Assembly: GCF_002159185.1 (NCBI RefSeq)
Contig: NZ_NFHD01000035.1
Span: forward strand, 1 to 33,261
Length of the DNA: 33,261 nt
Direction of reading: 5' to 3'
DNA from: Gemmiger sp. An87
GTDB lineage: Bacteria > Bacillota > Clostridia > Oscillospirales > Ruminococcaceae
Below are positions 13,917-19,936 of this stretch, in pieces. The position numbers were made by a program, and so were the translations under genes. The first letter of the stretch is position 1; each line of letters opens with the position of its first letter. Under the pieces are notes generated by a model. The model did no database searches. It was not told the origin of the DNA and was given only the letters and a program-made list of their open reading frames with translations.

Positions 13917-13987
13917 TGGAGCGGCGGGCGGGTGTCGAACCCGCACTGCGGCCGGGGAGTTCGGTCGCGGCCTTCCGAAGCCGCCGC
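13917..13987 (-). other. tRNA-like structure with encoded CCA
   Basis: Read on the minus strand (71 nt): a perfect 7-bp acceptor stem (GCGGCGG/CCGCCGC), a 4-bp D-stem (TCGG/CCGA), a perfect T-arm (GCGGG-TTCGACA-CCCGC), discriminator U and an encoded CCA. Between the D- and T-stems only 16 nt remain (normally about 23), so the anticodon arm is reduced to a 3-bp stem with a 10-base loop, or an alternative imperfect fold with loop AACTCCC lacking U33. Acceptor and T-arm are exact, so chance is unlikely, but normal decoding is doubtful. It lies 34 bp before the glycosylase start, inside the operon. It may be a decayed phage tRNA or a tRNA mimic. Confidence 0.5.
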
Positions 13988-14025
13988 ATATACGCCCGTC
14001 TTTCCGGGCCGCCAGCAAGAAATTG

Positions 14026-14301
14026 TCAGCTCAGGTTGTCCACCACCATGTTATCGTCTATGAAGATCAAACCACCCCGGATAGGCTGCGGGCCGCCGTA
14101 CAGAGCCTGGCTCTGTACGGTGTCCAGGAACACAGCAAGGTTCTGGTCAAATTTTTCAGGCAGGGCAAAGGCCCTGATTTCCTCCCCCGATACAACCGCG
14201 AGGGCGCTCAGGATATCGGCAGAAAGGCCGCTGGCTTCCAGGTTCACCCCGTCCGCACCAGCCTTCCACTCGATGATCAGCTTTCCGTCCTGTTCAAACA
14301 T
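14026..14301 (-). CDS. Hypothetical protein, 91 aa
   Basis: ATG at 14301, preceded by AGAGGAG. Acidic, with a beta-strand start (MFEQDGKLIIEWKAGADGVN), an Ala/Leu-rich helix and a strand-rich end (GGLIFIDDNMVVDNLS). No recognised motif. It lies between the methyltransferase upstream and the tRNA-like element and glycosylase downstream, in the same direction. Confidence 0.6.
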   Translation of the reverse strand: MFEQDGKLIIEWKAGADGVNLEASGLSADILSALAVVSGEEIRAFALPEKFDQNLAVFLDTVQSQALYGGPQPIRGGLIFIDDNMVVDNLS

Positions 14302-14358
14302 AGTCGTTCTCCTCTCTGCTTTGAATTGGCAAGGACATTGGCGTCCTTACCTTCAAGG

Positions 14359-15777
14359 TCAACTTTCAGGAAACCTCCGTTTTGTAACCGCAATGGGAAA
14401 TTCTTCAATCTCGCTCGCCCACAGCGCCGTCCCCGCTCCATGGCGTTTTTCCCACACAAGAGGAAATCCTCCAATGCCATCAAAAAGGCTGCCCAGTGTA
14501 GCGCCGGTGGGCAGGTACGCCGCCATCTTGCAAATTATCCACCACCACTGCGGCAAGGCAATGGAATTGCCCAGCGCCTTGTATCTTGGCCCATCCGCCG
14601 ACTTGTGGCGTTTTCCCCTTGTGTCCAGCCATTCCCCAATGTCCGTCCACCCGTCCGGGAACCCTTGCAAGCGTTCATACTCGGTGGGGGTCAGACGGCG
14701 GGTTATCCATCGCAAAATACGTTGGCTCATATATGCAACCCCTGACGGATGTGTATCGGCGCGCATCGTCGGCGCCGTTTCGCCCATCAATATGCCCAGC
14801 GAGCAACTAGCATTTCCCCCTGTGTTGTATGCCTCTTTGGAAAAAACCACCAATTCGTTTGCTCTCGATTCCCCTGTATCAAAGAGGTTCAATGTTCCGC
14901 AAACTTCGCTTTCTTCCCACCTCGGAGGCTCGCTTTTGTTATGGGGTTTTGTCGCTTTTCTGAACACAATAGCCTGCGCATCATGCATACAATCGAGGGC
15001 TCGTGCTTTTTCGCTGATACGCGCCTGATTTGTTTGCCCGTTCCCTATGGAATAACACACAGCAACATTTGCTGTTCCATTCGGCCCGGCCCCAGGGCGT
15101 ATTGTTGGTGATGATTCCGCCCCAGCAAACGGGCTATCGTTCCCATTATCCAGTCTTAGTGTTCCTGCCGCCTCCACCACTCGATCATGTCCAGCAGTGC
15201 AGTGTGCAGGATTTCGGGCAACGCCTTGCCACGGCGGGATGCTCGGTTCAGAATCCCTTCGCACGCCCGTACGCTCAAATAGTATTTCTCCGGCACGTTG
15301 TCCTCCAAAATCCACGACAAGCGCGATTCTCTTTCTTTGCTGGGGCACTCCCCAAAATTGAGCATCAAAGGTTCTCCACGCAATGCTCCATTGATCTCCT
15401 TCAATGTATCCCGCTTTGCTCCACTTGCCTTTTGGAGGTTCAGGAATAGCAATACCCCCCCCCGCCTCGGCTGCGCTTGCAAGCTCTTCCAGCACGGCTT
15501 GGAAGTCCCTTCCTCTGTTGCTTGAAAAGGCTCCGGGAACATTTTCCCAAATAGCGAAAGTTGGATATACTCCTCCACTTTGTTCCCTCATTTCTTTGAT
15601 AATGCGCACCGCTTCCATGAATAACCCGCTTCGTTCTCCGGCCAGCCCCGCACGGCGCCCCGCGATGGAAAGGTCTTGGCACGGGCTTCCGAATGTGATG
15701 CAATCCACAAACGGCGCGTTATGTATTTGAGTGATGTCACCGAGATGTTTCACTTGTTGCACCTCTCGCAAATCCAT
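14359..15777 (-). CDS. dcm: Circularly permuted C5-cytosine DNA methyltransferase
   Basis: 472 aa from ATG 15777, whose ribosome binding site is weak; a GTG at 15846 is the alternative start. Motif IV FGSPCQDLS with catalytic Cys33, motif VI ENV (78-80), motif VIII QQRKR (146-150), motif IX (LTPTEYERLQGFPDG) and motif X (KALGNSIALP) appear in that order. Motif I, SLFDGIGGFPLVW with the following SAM-site region, comes last, at about 427-470, instead of first. No frame break explains this, so the gene is a genuine circular permutant of the phage Dcm family. It would methylate cytosine C5 in phage DNA, giving protection from host restriction. A run of nine G (minus strand, 15455-15463) lies in codons for EAGGGIAI and could allow phase variation. 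Confidence 0.85.
   Translation of the reverse strand: MDLREVQQVKHLGDITQIHNAPFVDCITFGSPCQDLSIAGRRAGLAGERSGLFMEAVRIIKEMREQSGGVYPTFAIWENVPGAFSSNRGRDFQAVLEELASAAEAGGGIAIPEPPKGKWSKAGYIEGDQWSIAWRTFDAQFWGVPQQRKRIALVVDFGGQRAGEILFERTGVRRDSEPSIPPWQGVARNPAHCTAGHDRVVEAAGTLRLDNGNDSPFAGAESSPTIRPGAGPNGTANVAVCYSIGNGQTNQARISEKARALDCMHDAQAIVFRKATKPHNKSEPPRWEESEVCGTLNLFDTGESRANELVVFSKEAYNTGGNASCSLGILMGETAPTMRADTHPSGVAYMSQRILRWITRRLTPTEYERLQGFPDGWTDIGEWLDTRGKRHKSADGPRYKALGNSIALPQWWWIICKMAAYLPTGATLGSLFDGIGGFPLVWEKRHGAGTALWASEIEEFPIAVTKRRFPES
15455..15463 (-). repeat. G9 tract in the methyltransferase gene
   Basis: Nine consecutive C on the plus strand (G on the coding strand) at about codons 105-109. In the given sequence the reading frame is intact (ON). 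Gain or loss of one base would truncate the enzyme before motif VIII. It is the longest homopolymeric G/C run seen in the window. Confidence 0.85.
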
Positions 15778-15881
15778 AAAATTGCTACCCACGGCAAAAA
15801 GAAAGCCAATATAACTATTCCGTATGCAATGCCCTGCATGATGCACAAAATTCCAGTCGCTATCGCTCGCTGTATTATCAT
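15750..15881 (-). CDS. Small membrane protein, 43 aa
   Basis: ATG at 15881 with a perfect GGAGGTAGCG upstream, just after the stop of the PP-loop gene; TGA at 15750-15752, overlapping the start of the methyltransferase by 28 bp in another frame. A basic start (MIIQRAIATG) is followed by a hydrophobic segment (ILCIMQGIAYGIVILAFFLP and WVAILWI) and a CERCNK tail. It is the best explanation for the coding strand between the two enzymes and probably couples their translation. Function unknown. Confidence 0.55.
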   Translation of the reverse strand: MIIQRAIATGILCIMQGIAYGIVILAFFLPWVAILWICERCNK

Positions 15882-15883
15882 CG

Positions 15884-16666
15884 CTACCTCCACTTCAACT
15901 GCACCTCTTCAAGGTACGACCACTTCCACGGTTCGTCTGCGCTCACTACGCCCTGATCTTCCAGCGCAAACCGTTCGTCGAAGTCGTGCACGGTGTGGCC
16001 ATCCGCTTTGAATGTAACTGGACTGTCATTGTCCCATTTGAGCATCAGCGCCCATAGGTCAGGGTAGTTCCTGCGGAGGAGCCGCAACTGTTCGACCCCC
16101 TGATTATGGCAGAACCAACACCCCCCCCTGGTCGCCGTAGTATAGATAGGCGAAAGCAGGTCGTTTTCCTCACACCAGCGGCGGCAGGACACTTCATCCC
16201 AACCGGCTTCAACGAGAGGACTTTTTTTCTTTTCTCCAAAAACATGAAACCGTCCCGGTTCATCGCAAGCGATGCCAACGTATTGCACAGCTTCCTTCGG
16301 GAGCTTTTCAAGCACATGCTGTTTCAGCCTCGAATTGCACCACGGGCCGCGCTGAAAAGGCCACCCATAAATCTTGCCGGCGCATTTGCTTTTTGATGCG
16401 CGTCCGTTTTTCCCGCAAACCATGTAAAATCCGTCTTGGTATGTGTACTTGCTCCTTATACGTTCAACCGCAATCCCCCACCGCTCCTTGATGATCTTGT
16501 CTGCCTTGGCCTTAAACTCAACCATCGGCGGCAGGTCCGCCGGAATCGTATCGGTGGCCCACACCTCTGCGTGGACAATTCGATCAATCGGCCATCCTAA
16601 TTGTTCGATAGCTCCCAGACACGCAAGGCTATCTTTGCCATAGGAGAGAGAAAGAATGTGCTCCAT
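15884..16666 (-). CDS. PAPS-reductase-family PP-loop protein
   Basis: 260 aa from ATG 16666. LSLSYGKDSLACLGAIEQLG (5-24) contains the PP-loop (SxGKDS) that binds ATP or a related adenylate in the PAPS reductase/DndC-like family. Downstream are RGPWCNSRLKQ, ACDEPGRF and, near residue 190, TATRGGCWFCHNQG, a Cys pair typical of the phage members. These are often found next to phage Dcm genes and have been suspected to act in DNA or tRNA thiolation, but the reaction is unproven. Here it lies directly upstream of the methyltransferase in the same operon. A G8 run falls in the codons for RGGC. Confidence 0.75.
   Translation of the reverse strand: MEHILSLSYGKDSLACLGAIEQLGWPIDRIVHAEVWATDTIPADLPPMVEFKAKADKIIKERWGIAVERIRSKYTYQDGFYMVCGKNGRASKSKCAGKIYGWPFQRGPWCNSRLKQHVLEKLPKEAVQYVGIACDEPGRFHVFGEKKKSPLVEAGWDEVSCRRWCEENDLLSPIYTTATRGGCWFCHNQGVEQLRLLRRNYPDLWALMLKWDNDSPVTFKADGHTVHDFDERFALEDQGVVSADEPWKWSYLEEVQLKWR
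16121..16128 (-). repeat. G8 tract in the PP-loop gene
   Basis: Eight consecutive C on the plus strand (G on the coding strand) encode the Arg-Gly-Gly before the conserved Cys-Trp-Phe-Cys. The frame is intact here. It is the second long homopolymer tract in two neighbouring modification-type genes. Confidence 0.8.
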
Positions 16667-16797
16667 TACTTTTTCGCCTTCTTTCTTTTCCCGGCCTTCG
16701 ACCGGTCCTTGCCCCTCTTGGCGTGGGCGGTGATCATGGTTTTGCACCGGCGGTACGCTCCGCCATCATGGCGCTGCTTGCTACTGTTCAACGGCAA
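16666..16797 (-). CDS. Possible very basic small protein, 43 aa
   Basis: TTG at 16797 after GGGAG (close spacing), stop TAA at 16666-16668 overlapping the ATG of the PP-loop gene. The predicted peptide is strongly basic, ending AKRGKDRSKAGKRKKAKK, which suggests nucleic-acid contact. Support comes from the stop/start overlap typical of this operon. The weak start codon makes it uncertain. Confidence 0.35.
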   Translation of the reverse strand: MPLNSSKQRHDGGAYRRCKTMITAHAKRGKDRSKAGKRKKAKK

Positions 16798-16833
16798 TCA
16801 CTCCCGGAAATTATTACGCATAAGCGCAGTTTT

Positions 16834-16860
16834 GGTTTGTACCACATTTTGGTACAAACC
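16834..16860. repeat. 11-bp perfect inverted repeat
   Basis: GGTTTGTACCA, five bases, TGGTACAAACC. It lies just after the stop of the HD-domain gene. There is no U-run on either side, so it is more like an mRNA hairpin or a protein-binding dyad than a terminator. Confidence 0.55.
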
Positions 16861-16868
16861 ACTTTTGG

Positions 16869-17417
16869 TCACTTTTCATCGCAGTATGTAGCCATCATAT
16901 CGGCAAAGTGCAGCAGCATGGACAGCGGGTAAATGGTGTATGCCCGGCTCAACGTCGAAGCCTTGTCCGGGTCCCCGTAAAGCCCCATGTGCCACAGGAT
17001 TGCCACCTGCTCAGCATCGGTGAGCTGTATAAATCGCTGCGCCAAGATCACACTCTCCGAGCCATGGCCCAGCACCCGGTTGTCCGTATAGTGATACTTG
17101 CCGTCGCTGCCGAGCCGGTACTTCCCGATCTTGCAGATATCGTGCAGGAGGGCGGCGGCAACAGCCTCTTGCGGCGGTACCCCTTTGAAAGCCGGGGTTG
17201 CGCACAGGTCCAGTGCCTCCATTGCCACATTGATGCTGTGCTGGCACAGCCCGCCGGGGGCGTTCCCGTGGTGTTTGGCGCTCGCCGGGGCCTCGAAAAA
17301 GCCCTCCCGCTCCATCCACTGCAACAATTCCTCATTGCCCGGGCGGGCGCCCATGTACTCCGCCCACAGTTCCCGGTACTGATTTTCCGGGCTCATTTCC
17401 AAGAAGTCCTGTTCCAT
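16869..17417 (-). CDS. HD-domain phosphohydrolase-like protein
   Basis: 182 aa from ATG 17417 (AGGAGGAAGC upstream); the longer frame overlaps the upstream gene. LCQHSINVAMEAL gives the first His, AALLHDICKIGKY the HD pair, and LGHGSESVILAQRF a following metal-site His. This is the metal-dependent HD superfamily, acting on nucleotides, cyclic nucleotides or RNA ends. The exact substrate is not predictable. The stop of the upstream gene and this start overlap (TAATG). Phage early operons often carry such a protein, perhaps for nucleotide metabolism. Confidence 0.75.
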   Translation of the reverse strand: MEQDFLEMSPENQYRELWAEYMGARPGNEELLQWMEREGFFEAPASAKHHGNAPGGLCQHSINVAMEALDLCATPAFKGVPPQEAVAAALLHDICKIGKYRLGSDGKYHYTDNRVLGHGSESVILAQRFIQLTDAEQVAILWHMGLYGDPDKASTLSRAYTIYPLSMLLHFADMMATYCDEK

Positions 17418-17731
17418 TACGCTTCCTCCTGCTGCTGTTCCATGAACCAATTCTGCCAGCGATTTTTCCACTGCTCACGCCGGGCGGCAGCCCGCTTGCG
17501 CCGGGCGTTTTCCCGTTGTATGCGCTCAATTTTCGCTTCCGCCAGCATGATCACGCCCCAAAGAGCATTGTCCAAGGCAAGACAACCGACAATAGCCAGC
17601 GCCGCCACAAACAGCGGCAGCCCGCCTTCTGCCCACGCCGAGAACAGGCAGAGTGCTGCCAGCGCCAAGCCCAGGAAAATCACCTTCAACAATTCGCAGA
17701 CGGCCCGCAGGCCGAACAGATACCTTTTCAT
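17417..17731 (-). CDS. Two-span membrane protein with basic coiled-coil tail
   Basis: 104 aa from ATG 17731 (GAGGAGG upstream). Residues about 10-33 (AVCELLKVIFLGLALAALCL) and 40-62 (LPLFVAALAIVGCLALDNAL) form a hairpin of two membrane helices. Residues 70-104 are a highly charged Arg/Lys/Glu helix ending EQQQEEA. It would sit in the inner membrane with a cytoplasmic tail. The layout resembles some holins or membrane anchors, but it lies in the early operon and no family is recognised. Confidence 0.6.
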   Translation of the reverse strand: MKRYLFGLRAVCELLKVIFLGLALAALCLFSAWAEGGLPLFVAALAIVGCLALDNALWGVIMLAEAKIERIQRENARRKRAAARREQWKNRWQNWFMEQQQEEA

Positions 17732-17744
17732 AGCTGCTTCCTCC

Positions 17745-17894
17745 TCATGCGGATTCTTTTTCCCGCTCTTTTTTCCACGCTTCATAGGCGGCCACGTTTC
17801 GAGGGTCGCTGTAGAATACATTCATCAGTTCCACCAGGGCCACGGCCTGTCTGGCAGTGATGATTTCGGGGGCATCTGCCCGGGGTTCGGCCAT
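17745..17894 (-). CDS. Small hypothetical protein, 49 aa
   Basis: ATG at 17894 after AAGGAGG, TGA at 17745-17747. Sequence starts MAEPRADAPEIITARQAVAL and ends in a charged helix (YEAWKKEREKESA). Soluble and helical, function unknown. It is regularly spaced between the flanking early genes, with ideal ribosome binding sites on both sides. Confidence 0.6.
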   Translation of the reverse strand: MAEPRADAPEIITARQAVALVELMNVFYSDPRNVAAYEAWKKEREKESA

Positions 17895-17906
17895 CTCGAT
17901 TCCTCC

Positions 17907-18062
17907 TTATGCGCCTTTTTTGGCGTTGTTCGGGTCGTCCACCCGGTTATCGTGCACCAGATGGGCACCTTCGATCATATACCCGATGCGTTCCTGTGCC
18001 TTCTCGGGCAGCTTCTTCAACTGCTCGATCATCCGGCGGGTGTCCATTTCCTTTTCACTCAT
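17907..18062 (-). CDS. Small hypothetical protein, 51 aa
   Basis: ATG at 18062, overlapping the stop of the upstream gene by four bases, TAA at 17907-17909. MSEKEMDTRRMIEQLKKLPE, then a KAQERIGYMIEGAHLV stretch, resembles short phage peptides with a 'LPEKAQERIGYMIEG' core that follow phage repressor regions. Function unknown. Its place near the early promoter suggests immediate-early expression. Confidence 0.65.
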   Translation of the reverse strand: MSEKEMDTRRMIEQLKKLPEKAQERIGYMIEGAHLVHDNRVDDPNNAKKGA

Positions 18063-18268
18063 TGCTGTCGCTCCTTTCTTTGGTCATTCAATTTCAGCTT
18101 CCGTAACTCCGAACCAATCTCGGACCTAATTTTCAGAAGAGCCTCGTACTCGTCCGGGTCCCTTTTACTCCGCAGTGACATCATATATTTGTGTGATCTG
18201 CGCAGATAGGCTTCTATTTTTTGTGTGATATGCGTTTCCCGGCTTTTCCGCCTTGTGCCAGTTTCCAT
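18059..18268 (-). CDS. First gene of the early operon, 69-aa basic protein
   Basis: ATG at 18268 after AAAGGAG. Strongly charged and helical: METGTRRKSRETHITQKIEA, then many Arg/Lys/Glu, ending KLNDQRKERQQ. It may be a small nucleic-acid-binding or Cro/antirepressor-type product given its position, but there is no clear helix-turn-helix. It is transcribed from the perfect promoter at 18334-18362 across from the CI-like repressor. Confidence 0.6.
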   Translation of the reverse strand: METGTRRKSRETHITQKIEAYLRRSHKYMMSLRSKRDPDEYEALLKIRSEIGSELRKLKLNDQRKERQQ

Positions 18269-18291
18269 TTGCGCCCACTCCTTTCATGTTT

Positions 18292-18398
18292 GTTAATTCA
18301 ACTCATTTTCTTGTTGAACTAATTCACACCTCAATTATATTTTGTTAAACTAATTTTGTCAAGGCAATTTTCACTGCATGTGTTGATTAAACTAAATT
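18292..18398. promoter_or_regulatory. Operator cluster of the lysis-lysogeny switch
   Basis: Related sites: gttgaactaatt (18313-18324), gttaaactaatt (18344-18355), gattaaactaaatt (18385-18398), and an inverted form gttaattcaact (18292-18303). They cover both promoters of the divergent pair. The CI-like protein encoded at 18438 is the natural candidate to bind them. Confidence 0.65.
18334..18362 (-). promoter_or_regulatory. Early promoter, perfect sigma-70 consensus
   Basis: Read on the minus strand: TTGACA (18357-18362), exactly 17 bp, TATAAT (18334-18339). The spacer contains gttaaactaatt (18344-18355), one of several related AT-rich sites in this intergenic region, so a bound repressor would block polymerase directly. 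It drives the long minus-strand operon that starts at 18268. Confidence 0.85.
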
Positions 18399-18411
18399 TG
18401 TGTGGTAAAAT
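18383..18411 (+). promoter_or_regulatory. Repressor promoter
   Basis: TTGATT (18383-18388), 17 bp, TAAAAT (18406-18411). The AT-rich site at 18385-18398 overlaps the -35 and spacer, allowing autoregulation. AAAGGAGGTGA follows at about 18420-18430. Confidence 0.7.
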
Positions 18412-18437
18412 TCATATTGAAAGGAGGTGAATGCCGA

Positions 18438-18905
18438 ATGAACGAAAGAATCAAAGCCGTTCGACGTCATTATCATTTGACTATGAGCGCCTTCGGTTCT
18501 CGCATTGGAATCAAGAATTCGTCAATCAGTCTTTTAGAGAATGGTAAAAACAACCCATCCGAGCGCACTATACTTGCCATTTGTCGTGAGTTTAATGTCA
18601 ATGAAGAGTGGCTACGCACTGGCAAGGGGGATATGTTCAATCAGGATGAACCGTCGATATTGGCACGGCTTTCCGGCGAATACAAGCTGACCCAGCGCGA
18701 AGAGGCTGTGATTGCTGCATTTTTGGAACTGAGCGACACAGATCGCGCCGCGATTATGCGCTATGTGGATAACTTGGTTGCAAAACTGGCTCCGTCTGGA
18801 ATCAGTGACGCTTCTGCCGAAGCCGTTGCCGCCGCCCGTGACTATTTGGATATGGTCGCGGATGAAAAAAACACGGAGGAAGGCTCGTCTACCTCCGCCG
18901 GGTAA
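18438..18905 (+). CDS. CI-like Xre-family repressor
   Basis: 155 aa from ATG 18438, with AAAGGAGGTGA upstream. The N-terminal 60 residues form an Xre/Cro helix-turn-helix: RIGIKNSSISLLENGKNNPS as the recognition region, then ILAICREFNVNEEWLRTGKG, a very common phage-repressor signature. The C-terminal half is helical (LTQREEAVIAAFLELSDTDR) and probably mediates oligomerisation; there is no LexA-type protease domain, so it is unlikely to be cleaved in the SOS response. Divergent from the early operon, it should hold the element dormant by binding the operator cluster. Confidence 0.85.
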   Translation: MNERIKAVRRHYHLTMSAFGSRIGIKNSSISLLENGKNNPSERTILAICREFNVNEEWLRTGKGDMFNQDEPSILARLSGEYKLTQREEAVIAAFLELSDTDRAAIMRYVDNLVAKLAPSGISDASAEAVAAARDYLDMVADEKNTEEGSSTSAG

Positions 18906-18950
18906 TGCTTGATCGTGCATCGGAACCGTTCCGCCATTCTACTTAAAAGC

Positions 18951-18987
18951 AAAAAGCACCAGGGCCGCTTTGGCTCTGGTGCTTTTT
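18951..18987. terminator. Intrinsic terminator after the repressor gene
   Basis: AAAAAGCACCAGGGCC, a five-base loop, GGCTCTGGTGCTTTTT: a 16-bp stem (one G-T pair) with A and T runs. It separates the repressor from the lipoprotein gene. Confidence 0.85.
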
Positions 18988-18988
18988 G

Positions 18989-19018
18989 TTGATTTAATTA
19001 ACTCTTGTATGATATACT
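18989..19018 (+). promoter_or_regulatory. Promoter of the lipoprotein/recombinase genes
   Basis: TTGATT (18989-18994), 18 bp, TATACT (19013-19018), immediately after the repressor terminator. It implies that the lipoprotein is expressed from the integrated element independently of the repressor transcript; no operator-like site is seen in it. Confidence 0.55.
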
Positions 19019-19056
19019 TAGGCCAAGTATAGACAATGCGTAAAGGGAGGCTTTTT

Positions 19057-19923
19057 ATGCGTAAGATTGTTTTGTTTCTGTTGTTATGCTCAGCCCTTTT
19101 CTTAACTTCGTGTGGCAGCGGTGATTCTGTTTCCGTCCCCTTCTCCTCCAATGAATACCAGGGACAGCCTTTGGATGTTGTTCTTGATCAGTTGTCCGAT
19201 GCCGGATTTACCAATGTGTCCACGGATGAGATTTCAACGCTATCCGAAAGTGAGGTCGGAACTGTCGGCAGTATCATTATTGATGGCAACTATTCTTTTT
19301 TCAAAGGATATTCTTACAAGCCCGATGTTCCTGTCACCGTTTCTTACCACGTTTTACTGGAACTGACGCAGCCCACGCCAACGCCAAATCCCGATCAGGA
19401 CGATGCCGACAGAATAGGATATCCCCTAGAGCAGTATTTGAATATGAAGAACGCCATGATTGACTGCGGTTTCGATGATTTATCTATATCCACAACGATG
19501 GCCATTGGCACACACGAGGCGTTTACCCAGTACAACCACAACCCTGTGACTATACGCTTTGATGATGATGGAGCAGTCACCAAAATATATAGCGGTGATC
19601 TGGACATTTATGTGGACGGTGTTTGTGTAAACCCGGTTTCCGATGTGTTCTTGGACAGCTTACAGTCTATCACTCTCTGCAACGCTGCTATATCCGATAT
19701 CAAGTCCTACTTGAAAGCGCCGGCCACAGCTCAATTTCCAGAAGCCAATGACAGTTCTGCGTGGGATATTTCGTGGGACGATGATTATTTCTATGTAAGC
19801 TCCTATGTGGATTCTCAAAATTCTTTCGGGGCTCTCATTCGCACGCAATTCACCGCGACATACACTTGGGACGGTGGCGAATATACGCTTCCAACTCTCT
19901 GTGATGTTTCCTTTTCTGAATAA
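19057..19923 (+). CDS. Surface lipoprotein with PASTA-like domain
   Basis: 288 aa from ATG 19057 (GGGAGG upstream). Residues 1-20 are a signal peptide ending in the lipobox LTSC, so the protein should be anchored outside the cell. Residues about 35-105 resemble a PASTA domain: GQPLDVVLDQLSDAGFTNV, an acidic turn, then a strand leading to DVPVTVSYHV. The C-terminal 110 residues resemble a beta-rich sheet domain following an SDIKSYLKAPATAQFPE segment. GC is lower than in its neighbours, suggesting a separate origin. It lies between the repressor and the recombinase, the classical place for genes expressed during lysogeny, so it may alter the host surface. Substrate or ligand unknown. Confidence 0.7.
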   Translation: MRKIVLFLLLCSALFLTSCGSGDSVSVPFSSNEYQGQPLDVVLDQLSDAGFTNVSTDEISTLSESEVGTVGSIIIDGNYSFFKGYSYKPDVPVTVSYHVLLELTQPTPTPNPDQDDADRIGYPLEQYLNMKNAMIDCGFDDLSISTTMAIGTHEAFTQYNHNPVTIRFDDDGAVTKIYSGDLDIYVDGVCVNPVSDVFLDSLQSITLCNAAISDIKSYLKAPATAQFPEANDSSAWDISWDDDYFYVSSYVDSQNSFGALIRTQFTATYTWDGGEYTLPTLCDVSFSE

Positions 19924-19936
19924 CAGGAGGCAAAGC

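Noticed and set aside
13884-14018. Longer N-terminus for the DNA glycosylase
   Set aside because: The extra 45 codons read through the tRNA-like element and lack family similarity, and a strong ribosome binding site precedes ATG 13883.
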